Origin: Capnocytophaga sp. ARDL2
GTDB lineage: Bacteria > Bacteroidota > Bacteroidia > Flavobacteriales > Flavobacteriaceae
Direction of reading: 5' to 3'
NCBI RefSeq assembly: GCF_041530365.1
Contig: NZ_CP168034.1
Location: 1,364,001-1,428,000, forward strand
DNA length: 64,000 nucleotides
Positions 20,174 through 28,391 of the stretch are shown one piece after another. A program made the translations under genes and the position numbers. The notes beneath the pieces are model-generated. The model did no database searches and had not been told where the DNA came from. It worked only from the letters and a program-made list of their open reading frames with translations. How positions within the stretch are numbered: position 1 is the stretch's first letter; every line of letters begins with the position of its first letter.

Positions 20174-20785
20174 ATGGATATAATTAGATTTTTAATTTTT
20201 ACTCTATATTTCCCTTTTATTTTGAATTCTCAAAAAACAAATGTTGAAGATATGTATTCATATCAAACTCCTTATTATTATGAGAGTATTAGTCTATTGA
20301 AAAATGGACAATTTATTTATAAGAATAACACTAATTTTTTAAGTTTAAAAATAGAGGGAAAATGGGAAATAAAAAATGATAGCATTCTTATTTTAAATAG
20401 TGATATTAAAAATGATAAAATTAAAGTAGTAGAGTCTATAAAAAAAGATAAAAAGCATATTTTTAAAGTACGAAATACAAATGATTATTATTTTGTTTAC
20501 GAAATTTATTTAATTAATAATAAAGGAGATACGATAGTTATGAAAAATCAATTTGATAAAACTAATATTATTGGAAATTTCTCATCGTTTTATATTGTTG
20601 ATACTAGAGGACTGAAATCACCAACGTACAAAATAATTAATGAAAATGCTAATTTTTTTGAAATAACGATTGAACAAAAACGTTTTTTCGATAATGAAAT
20701 TTGGAAATTTCATCACGATTATATAATACCTTTGGGGATAGATGAAAAATATACCAATTATAAATTATATAAAACAAATCATTAA
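20174..20785 (+). CDS. Secreted protein, probable immunity of cassette 6
   Basis: 203 residues, starting 4 bp after the toxin stop. The N-terminus is a hydrophobic signal peptide (FLIFTLYFPFILNSQ) without a lipobox Cys, so it is probably periplasmic or anchored by an uncleaved signal. The body includes GKWEIKNDSIL, a pattern also seen in the family-A immunity proteins (GKWELDGNYI) and common to lipocalin-like folds. Role inferred from position. Confidence 0.55.
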   Translation: MDIIRFLIFTLYFPFILNSQKTNVEDMYSYQTPYYYESISLLKNGQFIYKNNTNFLSLKIEGKWEIKNDSILILNSDIKNDKIKVVESIKKDKKHIFKVRNTNDYYFVYEIYLINNKGDTIVMKNQFDKTNIIGNFSSFYIVDTRGLKSPTYKIINENANFFEITIEQKRFFDNEIWKFHHDYIIPLGIDEKYTNYKLYKTNH

Positions 20786-20848
20786 TTTGATAGTATATTT
20801 TGAAAAATATTAAAATGCAATTAATTGATATTTAAATCCTTTAACCCC

Positions 20849-20881
20849 AAACTCCGCTAGGTTTTAAACCTAGCGGAGTTT
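20849..20881 (+). terminator. Perfect 16-bp hairpin after cassette-6 immunity gene
   Basis: Arms AAACTCCGCTAGGTTT and its exact complement are separated by a single T. It lies between the immunity gene and a convergent XRE remnant, so it would serve as a bidirectional terminator. Confidence 0.7.
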
Positions 20882-20885
20882 GTAT

Positions 20886-21217
20886 TTATAAGATAGATTG
20901 AATTTTTCTTTTAGCGATAAAGGCGTCGATAACAGAGAAGATATGGTTTTGGTCGGTTTCTTCAAATTTAGACACTTCCAAGATTCTTTCGCTGGTGGTT
21001 TTATCAATTTGCACATCTTGTTTACTTGTCAGTTAATCCAAAGACACTTCTAAAATATCCGCTATTTTACGAGCGATATCAATCGAGGGAAGCATTTCAT
21101 TACGCTCATATCTTCCTAATACATTTTTATGAATACCCAAACGATTGGCTAATTCTGTTTGAGATATTTCTTCTAATAAAAAAAGACTCAAAAAAGGGAG
21201 TTTTTTGCAAAGAGTTC
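20886..21217 (-). pseudogene. XRE-family repressor pseudogene
   Basis: On the minus strand, translation gives an HTH core (QTELANRLGIHKNVLGRYE, then LPSIDIARKIADILEVSLD), an in-frame TAA, and then the continuing C-terminal part ending RKIQSIL. The N-terminus is missing because the type-1 leader begins at 21218. Compared with the intact paralogue at 30994-31329, the nonsense codon replaces the Tyr or Phe after SLD. It is convergent with the immunity gene, in the same position as the intact XRE genes at the edges of the 5.3-kb elements. No element is present here, so it may mark a former insertion. Confidence 0.7.
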
Positions 21218-21329
21218 TAGCCGTTTACCTTTCATTAAAAAAAACATTTTTTATTTTGCTAAAAATCATTACATTTACCTCGTTGTTTAGATAAAATAAA
21301 TAGTTTGTGAAAGATAAGTTTGTAAGTCT
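21218..21329 (+). repeat. Type-1 cassette leader, copy B
   Basis: Same 89 bp plus GTG and leader codons as at 14495 and 48423, with only isolated substitutions. Here it directly abuts the truncated XRE pseudogene, whereas the other two copies have a hairpin upstream. The repeat boundary is therefore TAGxCGTTT at 21218. Confidence 0.6.
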
Positions 21330-22383
21330 CGAACCAGTGCAACCGTCGGTTGATAGAGTTTATTACTACCACGGCGACCACTTAGGAAGTAGCACTTATG
21401 TAACCGACGACAACGGACGACCAGTTGCGTATTATGACTACTTACCGTTTGGAGAGGTAGCTGTGGAGCATAATCAGACTACCAATTTCAACAATGGGTA
21501 TAAATTCAACGCAAAAGAACTCGACGAAGCAACAGGGATGAGTTACTATGGTGCGAGGTATTACGACCCAAGAATAAGCGTGTTTGTGAGTGTAGATCCG
21601 CTGGCAGAAGTTCAACCAGACAAGACACCATACCATTATTGCTCAAATAACCCCGTTAGTAGAGTTGACCCGACAGGAATGCTTGACCACGAATATGATA
21701 AGGACGGAAATAAAATCAGTGATTTAGGAGGTGATAAGATAGATTTCCATCATCAGGGAGATGGAAGTACTAAGGTGGTAGATAGAGCAACTGGAGCGTC
21801 TAATGTTATTAAAGGAGGGGAAGCATTAATCAGAGGTTATACTCAACGTGATAATAGTACAGGTTGGGGAACACTATTTAATGAATGGGACCAAGGAACA
21901 GGACCAACAAAGAGTATGTTTGCTGATTTTGACAATACCAGCACAGGTGTTTTTGGTTCTTTTGATAAAACTTTTTCAGTTTATGCAGGAAAGGCAAGAA
22001 CAGCGGTATTAAATGATGGAGGTAGTAAAGGACGGGTTAATTTTGATTACGGAGATATAAACCCACTAACAGCAGGATTTGACGGTTGGGAACAGTTTAT
22101 TGGTCGTGCGAACCTTTCTTATTATAAACTAGGGGATAAGGTTCTTTATATGATGAATGATACGAAATCAATGCAATCGTTTATGTATAGAATGTCACCA
22201 AGTTGGGAGCGTTCCGATTTTAGGCTGAACGGTACTACTTATCAAACTTATATTTGGACAGAAACAATACAAGAAGTACAGAATAAAAGTCAGATACGAG
22301 TAGATTATATAAATCAGTTACAGAAAGCAAGGCAGGAGTACCGTAATACAGAACATCAGCGTTTGCCGGCAATTAAATGGTAG
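21307..22383 (+). CDS. Mini-Rhs toxin, family A (intact)
   Basis: 358 residues from GTG 21307 in the type-1 leader: RHS core followed by the tip after DPTGM. The tip has a D/G/H-rich start, LIRGYTQRDNS, WDQGTGPTKS, and ends with QTYIWTETIQEVQ. It is the intact counterpart of the frameshifted genes at 14584 and 29734. No catalytic motif is recognised. With a leader, an intact frame and an immunity gene 4 bp downstream, this is one of the cassettes most likely to be expressed independently. Confidence 0.75.
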   Translation: MKDKFVSLEPVQPSVDRVYYYHGDHLGSSTYVTDDNGRPVAYYDYLPFGEVAVEHNQTTNFNNGYKFNAKELDEATGMSYYGARYYDPRISVFVSVDPLAEVQPDKTPYHYCSNNPVSRVDPTGMLDHEYDKDGNKISDLGGDKIDFHHQGDGSTKVVDRATGASNVIKGGEALIRGYTQRDNSTGWGTLFNEWDQGTGPTKSMFADFDNTSTGVFGSFDKTFSVYAGKARTAVLNDGGSKGRVNFDYGDINPLTAGFDGWEQFIGRANLSYYKLGDKVLYMMNDTKSMQSFMYRMSPSWERSDFRLNGTTYQTYIWTETIQEVQNKSQIRVDYINQLQKARQEYRNTEHQRLPAIKW

Positions 22384-22387
22384 TAAT

Positions 22388-22786
22388 ATGAAAGTAGTGG
22401 GAATGTTTTTAATAGGCTTATTGTTTGTTTCGTGTGGCTATACAGAAAAAGAGTTAATCGGAGTTTATGCACCGACAGACTACAAAAATACATTTGATAC
22501 CATACAATTAAAGGAACATAATAAGTATCACAGAAAGGTTTTCGACAAGAATAAGAAACTTGTATTGGAAATCAATGGGAAATGGGAACTTGATGGAAAT
22601 TATATAAAGTTTAAATCATTTTATCTAAATTTAGATGATGATTTGGTTAACTTTCCTGAAAGTGTTCGAGATACTATAGGAGGATGGGGAGGAAATTTAG
22701 AGCGAAGAAAAGGAACTATTGAGTTTTGTGTGGGACATTTATCCGCTAGCTTGTCCGACCAGAATTGTTACCAGAAATTGAAATAA
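22388..22786 (+). CDS. Family-A immunity lipoprotein
   Basis: 132 residues; the signal ends in LFVSC. It shares LIGVYxP, NTFDT, NKYHRK, GKWELDG and FYLNLDDDL-type segments with the family-A immunity proteins at 15631 and 30571. It follows the intact family-A toxin by 4 bp and ends before a strong hairpin, so toxin and immunity form a complete two-gene unit. Confidence 0.7.
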   Translation: MKVVGMFLIGLLFVSCGYTEKELIGVYAPTDYKNTFDTIQLKEHNKYHRKVFDKNKKLVLEINGKWELDGNYIKFKSFYLNLDDDLVNFPESVRDTIGGWGGNLERRKGTIEFCVGHLSASLSDQNCYQKLK

Positions 22787-22789
22787 ACA

Positions 22790-22816
22790 ACAAAGCCACT
22801 CAATGAGTGGCTTTGT
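22790..22816 (+). terminator. Bidirectional 13-bp hairpin terminator
   Basis: Arms ACAAAGCCACTCA and TGAGTGGCTTTGT around a single A, followed by TTTAT; on the other strand TTTAT also follows. It separates the family-A immunity gene from the convergent XRE gene. The same stem core recurs at 50126-50146. Confidence 0.75.
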
Positions 22817-22869
22817 TTATTTAGCGTAAGCGTGTTTGTTTTTAAAATCTCTTATCAGAGCATCGAGGG

Positions 22870-23148
22870 TTACAAAAATGTAATCCTTGTCTTTTTCGGG
22901 AGCTTTGTAACTTCCTGCACTCTGTCGAGAGTAGCCTTGTCGAGTTCCACATCAGAATTACCCGTTAGAAAATCCAAACTTACTTCGAGAGCTTGTGCGA
23001 TTTTAACCGCCATTTCTATGGTCGGCTTTACTTCGTTGCGTTCATATCTTCCGTAGGCATCGCCATTGATACCGATTTTCTTACCTACTTCCGCTTGGGA
23101 AAGGCTTTTTCTCTTTCTTACTTGTGTCAATCGTTCGCCAAAGGTCAT
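22870..23148 (-). CDS. XRE-family repressor next to element copy 1 (C-terminal frameshift)
   Basis: Starts at ATG 23148 (MTFGERLTQVRKRKS). A longer start at 23196 is unlikely because it would overlap the TACATTTG -7 element at 23186-23193. The HTH (SQAEVGKKIGINGDAYGRYE) and the SLDFLTG hinge are intact. The frame ends at 22870, but one extra base near 22906 would continue into DYIFVTLDALIRDFKNK with a stop at 22817-22819, matching the C-terminus of the paralogue at 30994. The gene has therefore probably lost its normal last 25 residues. Divergent from the primase gene, it presumably represses the shared promoter region. Confidence 0.75.
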   Translation of the reverse strand: MTFGERLTQVRKRKSLSQAEVGKKIGINGDAYGRYERNEVKPTIEMAVKIAQALEVSLDFLTGNSDVELDKATLDRVQEVTKLPKKTRITFL

Positions 23149-23185
23149 ATCTGTATGTTTTAATGCAGTAAAAGCAATTATAAGG

Positions 23186-23193
23186 CAAATGTA
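23186..23193 (-). promoter_or_regulatory. -7 element for the XRE gene
   Basis: TACATTTG on the minus strand matches the Bacteroidota -7 consensus TAnnTTTG and lies 38 bp upstream of ATG 23148. It sits just inside the repeated element, so both XRE genes use the same promoter sequence. Confidence 0.5.
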
Positions 23194-23250
23194 CAAACAA
23201 AAAATGTAGGATAAAAATCAGTAATGTTTGGTTGTTTAATACAAAGTTTG

Positions 23251-23258
23251 TAGATTTG
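23251..23258 (+). promoter_or_regulatory. -7 element for the primase gene
   Basis: TAGATTTG (TAnnTTTG) with TTTG about 20 bp upstream, 33 bp before ATG 23291. Together with the opposite -7 element it forms a 73-bp divergent promoter, where the XRE protein would be expected to bind. Confidence 0.55.
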
Positions 23259-23290
23259 CGACAGATATGTAGGATTAAAATTTTTTTTCA

Positions 23291-25627
23291 ATGGAAATAT
23301 CAGAAATCAAACAAAAGCTCACAATGTCGAACGTATTGCACTATTACGGCTTAAAGACGGACAAGCAGAGCAGAATAAGCTGTCCGTTCCACGAGGACAA
23401 AATCCCGAGTATGCAGGTGTATTACAAAACGCAAACGGCATATTGTTTTAGTTCCAACTGCAAGACACATGGCAAGAGTATGGACGTGATAGATTTTGTA
23501 ATGCACAAAGAGAACAGCACCAAAGCCGAAGCCATAAACAAATGCAAGGAAATATTAGGTTATCAGAAACCCGACAGCAAAGAACGCTACCAACCCGAAT
23601 TAAGCAGGGAACAGTTTTTAGGGAATATGTACCAATACTTTAAAAATGCGGTCAGCAACTCAAAACCTGCAAAGGATTATTTACAGCAACGGAATTTAGA
23701 TTTTAAGAAAACCGAAATCGGTTACAATGCGGGGCAGTTCCATCACGGAGCAAGGAAAGACGAGAATGTAATTGCTCAATGTTTAGAATACGGATTACTG
23801 ATTGACAAGAACATTACAGGACGTACAGGGGAAAAAGCATACGGAGTTTTTGGGAAATGGTGTATCTGTTTTGCATTGAAGAACAGGAATAGCGAAGTAA
23901 CAGGATTGTATTTTAGAAGTACGTTAAATGATAAGGACAGCAGACATTTTTACTTAAAGAACAGAAAAGGACTTTACCCGAATTATCCTGAACCGAACAC
24001 CAAAAAACTAATCTTAACGGAAAGCATTATTGACGGAGCAAGTTTATTACAGATAGAAACCATAACAAAGGAATATGCAGTTTTAGCGTGTTACGGAACA
24101 AACGGACTAACCGAAGAACACCAGCAGGCAATAAAGGAACTTCCGCAGTTGGAAGAAATCATTTTCTTTTTTGACAACGATACAGCAGGAAAAGAAGCGG
24201 TTAAGAAATACGGGGCAATGCTCAAAGCTGAATACCCGAAATTAAAATTAACCACAGCAGAGCCGATAAACAAAGACATCAACGAAACTTTACAGGGACA
24301 CGAAGAAAGCATATTTATTGAATTGCTGAACAACAGAACGGAGTTAAATTTTTCTTTTTCAATTGAAGATAAAACAACCAAGCAACTCAAAGAACCAAGC
24401 ACAGGAACAGGCAACAGCATAGATTTTTTAAAGCGAAAACATTTACTGAAGAACCTGAATACAGAAATCGGAAAAGCGGGAATAGTAGGCGAAGAAAACA
24501 GCCGTATGTTATTGTTTTTAATCATCATCAGCTATTTAAATAAAAATCCCTTACACGCTTTAGTACAAGGAAGTTCGGGAAGCGGAAAAACACATATCAT
24601 CAGCAGGATAGCCGATTTAATGCCACAGGAAGACGTATTGCGTTTTACAAGAATAACGGAAAGCAGTTTATATAATTGGGGCGAGTTCGACCTGTTCCAA
24701 AAGGTTGTCATCATTGAAGATTTAGACGGCTTAAAAGAAGACGCTTTGTATGCACTTCGGGAGTTTATATCTAACCAAGTTTTAAGAAGTTCGGTAACGA
24801 TAAAGGATAAAAAAGGGAATAATAAAAGCAGTCATAAAATCGTAAAAGGTCAGTTCAGTAGTTTATCAGCCACAACAAAAGGCGAAACGTACGAGGATAA
24901 TATGTCCCGTAGTTTTTTGATTGCAGTTGATGAAAGCAAGGAGCAGACACAAAGAATTATAGAGTATCAGAACTGCAGGAATGCAGGGGAAATCGACCCG
25001 AACGAAAGCCAGAGAACAATCCATTTTATACAACAGTTGGTAAGGAACTTAAAGCATTACGAAGTAATCAACCCTTATGCGACAAAATTGAATCTTCCCG
25101 AAAAGGTGCATAAAATAAGACGGTTAAACGAAATGTACCAAGCGGTTATTAAACAGGTAACGTTTTTAAATCAGTACCAAAGAAAGCTCACAAAAGATAA
25201 TCAATTAGTAACCGAGATTGAAGATATAGAACAGGCTACGGAAATCCTTTTTGAAAGCATTGTCTTAAAGGTGGACGAACTGGACGGAAGTTTAAGGCAG
25301 TTCTTTGAACGATTAAAGAAGTATGTAAAAAACGAAAACCAAGACTTTGTTTTAAGGGATGTAAGGCAACATCTGAACGTAAGCAAAACACAGGTCTTTA
25401 GGTACGTACAAACGCTTACGGAACTCGAATACATCAAACAAAACGGAGGCTATGCCAACAAAGGAATAAAATACAAAATCAGCTATTGGGACAATTACCA
25501 GAAGTTGAGAGCCGAAATAAAGGACTTCCTGATGAACCAAATACAAAAGCTGAAAACAGAAAATAATATTGCACCCTCAAAGCCAAAGAACAAAACATTA
25601 AGTATGATAGTGAATGAAAGTGTTTGA
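23291..25627 (+). CDS. CHC2 zinc-finger/TOPRIM primase fused to P-loop ATPase
   Basis: 778 residues. The N-terminal zinc finger has C31, H34, C52 and C57 (CPFH ... CFSSNC), as in DnaG-type primases. The TOPRIM domain has E244 (ILTE) and D295/D297 (FFFDNDTAG). An ATPase follows with Walker A GSSGSGKT (427-434) and Walker B VVIIEDLDG (472-480). The C-terminal 90 residues look like a winged helix (VSKTQVFRYVQTLTELEYI). Such primase-helicase-like proteins replicate plasmids, phages and integrative elements. The protein is identical in the second copy. Inference: it replicates the excised element or its transferred strand. Confidence 0.85.
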   Translation: MEISEIKQKLTMSNVLHYYGLKTDKQSRISCPFHEDKIPSMQVYYKTQTAYCFSSNCKTHGKSMDVIDFVMHKENSTKAEAINKCKEILGYQKPDSKERYQPELSREQFLGNMYQYFKNAVSNSKPAKDYLQQRNLDFKKTEIGYNAGQFHHGARKDENVIAQCLEYGLLIDKNITGRTGEKAYGVFGKWCICFALKNRNSEVTGLYFRSTLNDKDSRHFYLKNRKGLYPNYPEPNTKKLILTESIIDGASLLQIETITKEYAVLACYGTNGLTEEHQQAIKELPQLEEIIFFFDNDTAGKEAVKKYGAMLKAEYPKLKLTTAEPINKDINETLQGHEESIFIELLNNRTELNFSFSIEDKTTKQLKEPSTGTGNSIDFLKRKHLLKNLNTEIGKAGIVGEENSRMLLFLIIISYLNKNPLHALVQGSSGSGKTHIISRIADLMPQEDVLRFTRITESSLYNWGEFDLFQKVVIIEDLDGLKEDALYALREFISNQVLRSSVTIKDKKGNNKSSHKIVKGQFSSLSATTKGETYEDNMSRSFLIAVDESKEQTQRIIEYQNCRNAGEIDPNESQRTIHFIQQLVRNLKHYEVINPYATKLNLPEKVHKIRRLNEMYQAVIKQVTFLNQYQRKLTKDNQLVTEIEDIEQATEILFESIVLKVDELDGSLRQFFERLKKYVKNENQDFVLRDVRQHLNVSKTQVFRYVQTLTELEYIKQNGGYANKGIKYKISYWDNYQKLRAEIKDFLMNQIQKLKTENNIAPSKPKNKTLSMIVNESV

Positions 25628-25770
25628 AACGCTACGGAACACAAAAGGAACACAAGAATAAGTCGTAACTATCTCAATACTAATATCTAACTACTCAATG
25701 CTTATTTAGCGTTCCTAATTCCACGAGAATACAAAAGCAAAAACATCATAGCAATACAAAACGTCATAGT

Positions 25771-26697
25771 ATGGCATTACCGAGCAGACATATTATTTAC
25801 AATGAACTGTATCAGAAAGAAAGCAAAGAATACAAGGAATACCTTATGTTATTGGGTTATGCGGACGACACTTGCCAATCGAAATATTTATACCTGAAAG
25901 AGTTTTTTAATTGGTTGGAAGAAATCGGGATTTATCAGCTACATCACATTACAGCCGTAGAAATCGGGAATTTTTACGAATACATACAGAACAGGAAAAG
26001 CACCAGAACCAAAGAAACGTTGAAGCTGAAAACCGTTTACGACATAATGCGTTGCGTACAGCAGTATTTAGGTTATGCGTTGCATTTAGGAAAAATCAAA
26101 ATCAATCCTGCATCACACCTGAAATTTAATTATCCTGATGAAGAAGTAAACCGTATCATTTTTACACAGCAGGAAATAAGAGAGCTTTATGAAGTAACAG
26201 AAAACAACCAGGAAAAAGCCATATTACATATTGCGTATGGTTGTGGGTTGAGAGCAAACGAAGTCAGTTAGCTGAACAAAGAAGATTTACGATTAACGGA
26301 AAACCTTGTTATCGTTCAGAAAGGCAAGAACAGCAAAAGAAGATTAGTCCCGATAAACGATACAATCAGCAACGAACTACAAATTTTTCTTTCATCTGAA
26401 GAAACAAAACAAAAAGCCGTGTTCCTGAACAGCAAAGGAACGAGAATGCAGACAGGCACACTAAACAAGCAACTGAAAAAAATCATCAAACGTACAGACT
26501 TCGGGAAAGCATTTACACAGGCAGAATTAACCAAAATCGGAATGCACACATTACGGCACAGCATAGCGACACATCTTTTAGAGAACGGAATGGCATTGGA
26601 ACAAGTACAATTATTTTTAGGACACAGCCATATAGAAAGCACCGAAATTTATACGCATATCAATCAAAACCAACTAAACGAGCTTTTAAGCGAGTGA
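25771..26697 (+). pseudogene. Tyrosine recombinase 1, interrupted by TAG
   Basis: The frame reads 166 codons from ATG 25771 to a TAG at 26269-26271 and then continues in the same frame to TGA at 26697, for about 308 residues in all. The N-terminal half has a SAM-like core-binding domain and the first catalytic Arg (CGLRANEVS). The part after the stop has the Lys region (KGKNSKRR), HTLRHS (His/Arg), LGHSHIEST (His) and the Tyr in IYTHIN. Apart from the nonsense codon, every catalytic residue is present. The identical stop in copy 2 means it was there before duplication, or that readthrough is tolerated. Confidence 0.75.
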
Positions 26698-26754
26698 AAT
26701 CACGAGTACCAAAAAACAAATAAAAACGAACGAGTAAATCAATGAACTTATGCA

Positions 26755-27648
26755 ATGACAATCAGAGAGTATTTACAGAAAAAGTACAGCAAAAGCACTT
26801 TAAACAGCAATCTGTACAACATTAAAAGATTTACGGATTACTACGATAAAAGAGCCGAAAAAGCCACCTACAAAGACGTTTTACATTACATCGAATACCT
26901 ACGCAAAAACTACGATTTACACCGCAAAACATTACGACATTGTTTATATGCAGTAAAAATCTACTTCAATTATTTATTAGAAATCGGAAAACGGAAAGAC
27001 CATCCTTGCAGTGAACTGTACCTAAAAGACAAGATAAACAGACAAATCCCGGTTGATAATCTGTACAGTCCGGAAACATTAGAAAACTTCTTTGAAAGCT
27101 ACCAAATCAAACGAAAAAAGCAACTTGAAACAAGGAATAAAATCATTATCAGTTTATTGATTTACCAAGCCTTAACAGTTAATGAAATTGCAGAATTAGA
27201 AGTGCATCATATCAATCTGGACAAGGCAGAAATATTTATCAAAGGAAGTAAAGAAGCCACATCTAAAAGCCCGAAAAGCAGAACCTTACCGTTACAAGCC
27301 AAACAGATCCTTTTGTTTTATAAATATCTGGAAAAGGACCGAAATAATTTACTGAAATACAATCTTAAAAATCCTGATGAAACAGCGTTTATTTTAGGGC
27401 AGTACGGAGAGAAGATAAAACCGCACGGAATAAGCAGGATAATCAACGAGAACCGCACAGAAAACGAACAAATCCAACCGATGAAGATAAGGCAAAGTGT
27501 TATTGCGAACCTTTTAAAGAAAGAAAATGATACAAGAATAGTACAGGTTTTTAGCGGACATAAAAGAGCCAGTACGACAGTCCAATACAAGCAATCGGAA
27601 TTGGAACAATTACAAAATGCAGTCAATAATTACCACCCAATCCGATAA
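26755..27648 (+). CDS. Tyrosine recombinase 2 with degenerate active site
   Basis: 297 residues with the phage-integrase layout: an N-terminal SAM-like domain (about 1-100) and a C-terminal catalytic-like domain. The Arg I position (normally GLRxxE) reads ALTVNEIAELE with no Arg. The HxxR box reads MKIRQS, keeping Arg II but not His. SGHKRASTTVQYK retains the later His and the Tyr nucleophile. The Lys-containing hairpin (KSPKSRTLPL) is present. Inference: probably a partner subunit of recombinase 1, not an independent integrase. Adjacent integrase pairs are known in other mobile elements. Confidence 0.75.
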   Translation: MTIREYLQKKYSKSTLNSNLYNIKRFTDYYDKRAEKATYKDVLHYIEYLRKNYDLHRKTLRHCLYAVKIYFNYLLEIGKRKDHPCSELYLKDKINRQIPVDNLYSPETLENFFESYQIKRKKQLETRNKIIISLLIYQALTVNEIAELEVHHINLDKAEIFIKGSKEATSKSPKSRTLPLQAKQILLFYKYLEKDRNNLLKYNLKNPDETAFILGQYGEKIKPHGISRIINENRTENEQIQPMKIRQSVIANLLKKENDTRIVQVFSGHKRASTTVQYKQSELEQLQNAVNNYHPIR

Positions 27649-27819
27649 AAAACAATAGAAAAAAAGCGGTAAAAAAATAAATGCTTCCTTTTTGTGGGGG
27701 AATTTAATAACCCGCCCGCCAACGCACAGGGGAAAGGCTGTTGCAGACAGGTTTTGCAGTGCCCCCGTTTTTTTCTGTCATACTTTTTGCGTTGTTTTTT
27801 GCCAACGCTCCACAGCACA

Positions 27820-27875
27820 TTTATTTTTCAGTTGAAAATAATATTGAATTTTAAGCGGACAACTGAAAAAATAAA
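27820..27875. repeat. Inner inverted repeat 1 (hairpin)
   Basis: TTTATTTTTCAGTTG (27820-27834) pairs with CAACTGAAAAAATAAA (27860-27875), one extra A, around a 25-nt AT-rich loop. It lies downstream of recombinase 2 and could serve as a terminator or protein-binding structure. Confidence 0.5.
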
Positions 27876-27970
27876 AGAGCTGTCCCAATGCTGAAAAAAC
27901 AAAGCAAAAAGCCGTTCGCTCCGTACTCCCCGCTCACTTATGCCAGCAAAAAAACGGGGTAAGCTATTTA

Positions 27971-28059
27971 ACATAAAATCGCTTCCATTATGGTTCAAAA
28001 AACGAAGTTTTTAATTTGTTTTTTAAAGGTGTTTTTTGAAACCATAATTCATTTTATGT
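27971..28059. repeat. Inner inverted repeat 2 (long imperfect palindrome)
   Basis: Left arm 27971-28003 has ACATAAAAT then ATTATGGTTCAAAAAAC. Right arm 28031-28059 is the complement of ACATAAAAT then ATTATGGTTTCAAAAAAC. The arms differ by a 7- versus 2-base spacer and one base, with a loop of about 27 nt. A palindrome of this length in non-coding mobile DNA is typical of single-strand-processed sites; function is inferred only. Confidence 0.55.
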
Positions 28060-28374
28060 TTTCGCTTCGCAAATAGCCACTGCAAAAACCGCCTGCACAA
28101 CTCTTTCCCCTTGCCAACGCTTCCCACCCGAAAAGCGGTATCCCACTTAAAAAGGAAGCATTTATTTTTTTGGTTTATAGTGCCACTTCCTTCGGTCAGA
28201 CAATGGCAGAGCCTACCGGCAGTATGGAGCTTCGCAGATTATTGATTAAAAACTAACGCCCTTCGGTTGTTTGCTCATTTTTTCCATTGCCTTGTCCGCT
28301 ACGCTACGAAGCCAACGAAAAAAATCGAGCCGATATTTTTTCTTTCATCTGTAACTCAATTGAAAAGAAAAAAT

Positions 28375-28382
28375 TATCTTTG
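28375..28382 (+). promoter_or_regulatory. -7 element of the outward promoter, element copy 1
   Basis: TATCTTTG, a perfect TAnnTTTG, lies 9 bp before ATG 28392. Initiation about 7 nt downstream would give an almost leaderless message starting MGCLKITYQ and reading out of the element into the Rhs tip. No clear TTTG at the -33 position. Confidence 0.5.
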
Positions 28383-28391
28383 ACGTTGATA

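Larger units (their letters stand above)
27671..28171. repeat. 23-bp perfect inverted repeat bracketing non-coding DNA
   Basis: Arms at 27671-27693 and 28149-28171 (core AAATGCTTCCTTTTT) are exact reverse complements about 455 bp apart. Between them I see no convincing gene; short open frames there are on compositionally odd DNA with G- and C-runs. Two further inverted repeats lie inside. The layout suggests an origin, oriT or attachment region of the element. Confidence 0.6.

Noticed and set aside
25628..25770. GGAACACAAAAGGAACACAAG after the primase gene as replication iterons
   Set aside because: Only two short imperfect units and no further repeats in the 143-bp gap.
27694..27894. Short open frame after recombinase 2 as a small gene
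   Set aside because: Covers G/C-runs and a hairpin arm, has no start context, and its sequence looks like non-coding structured DNA.
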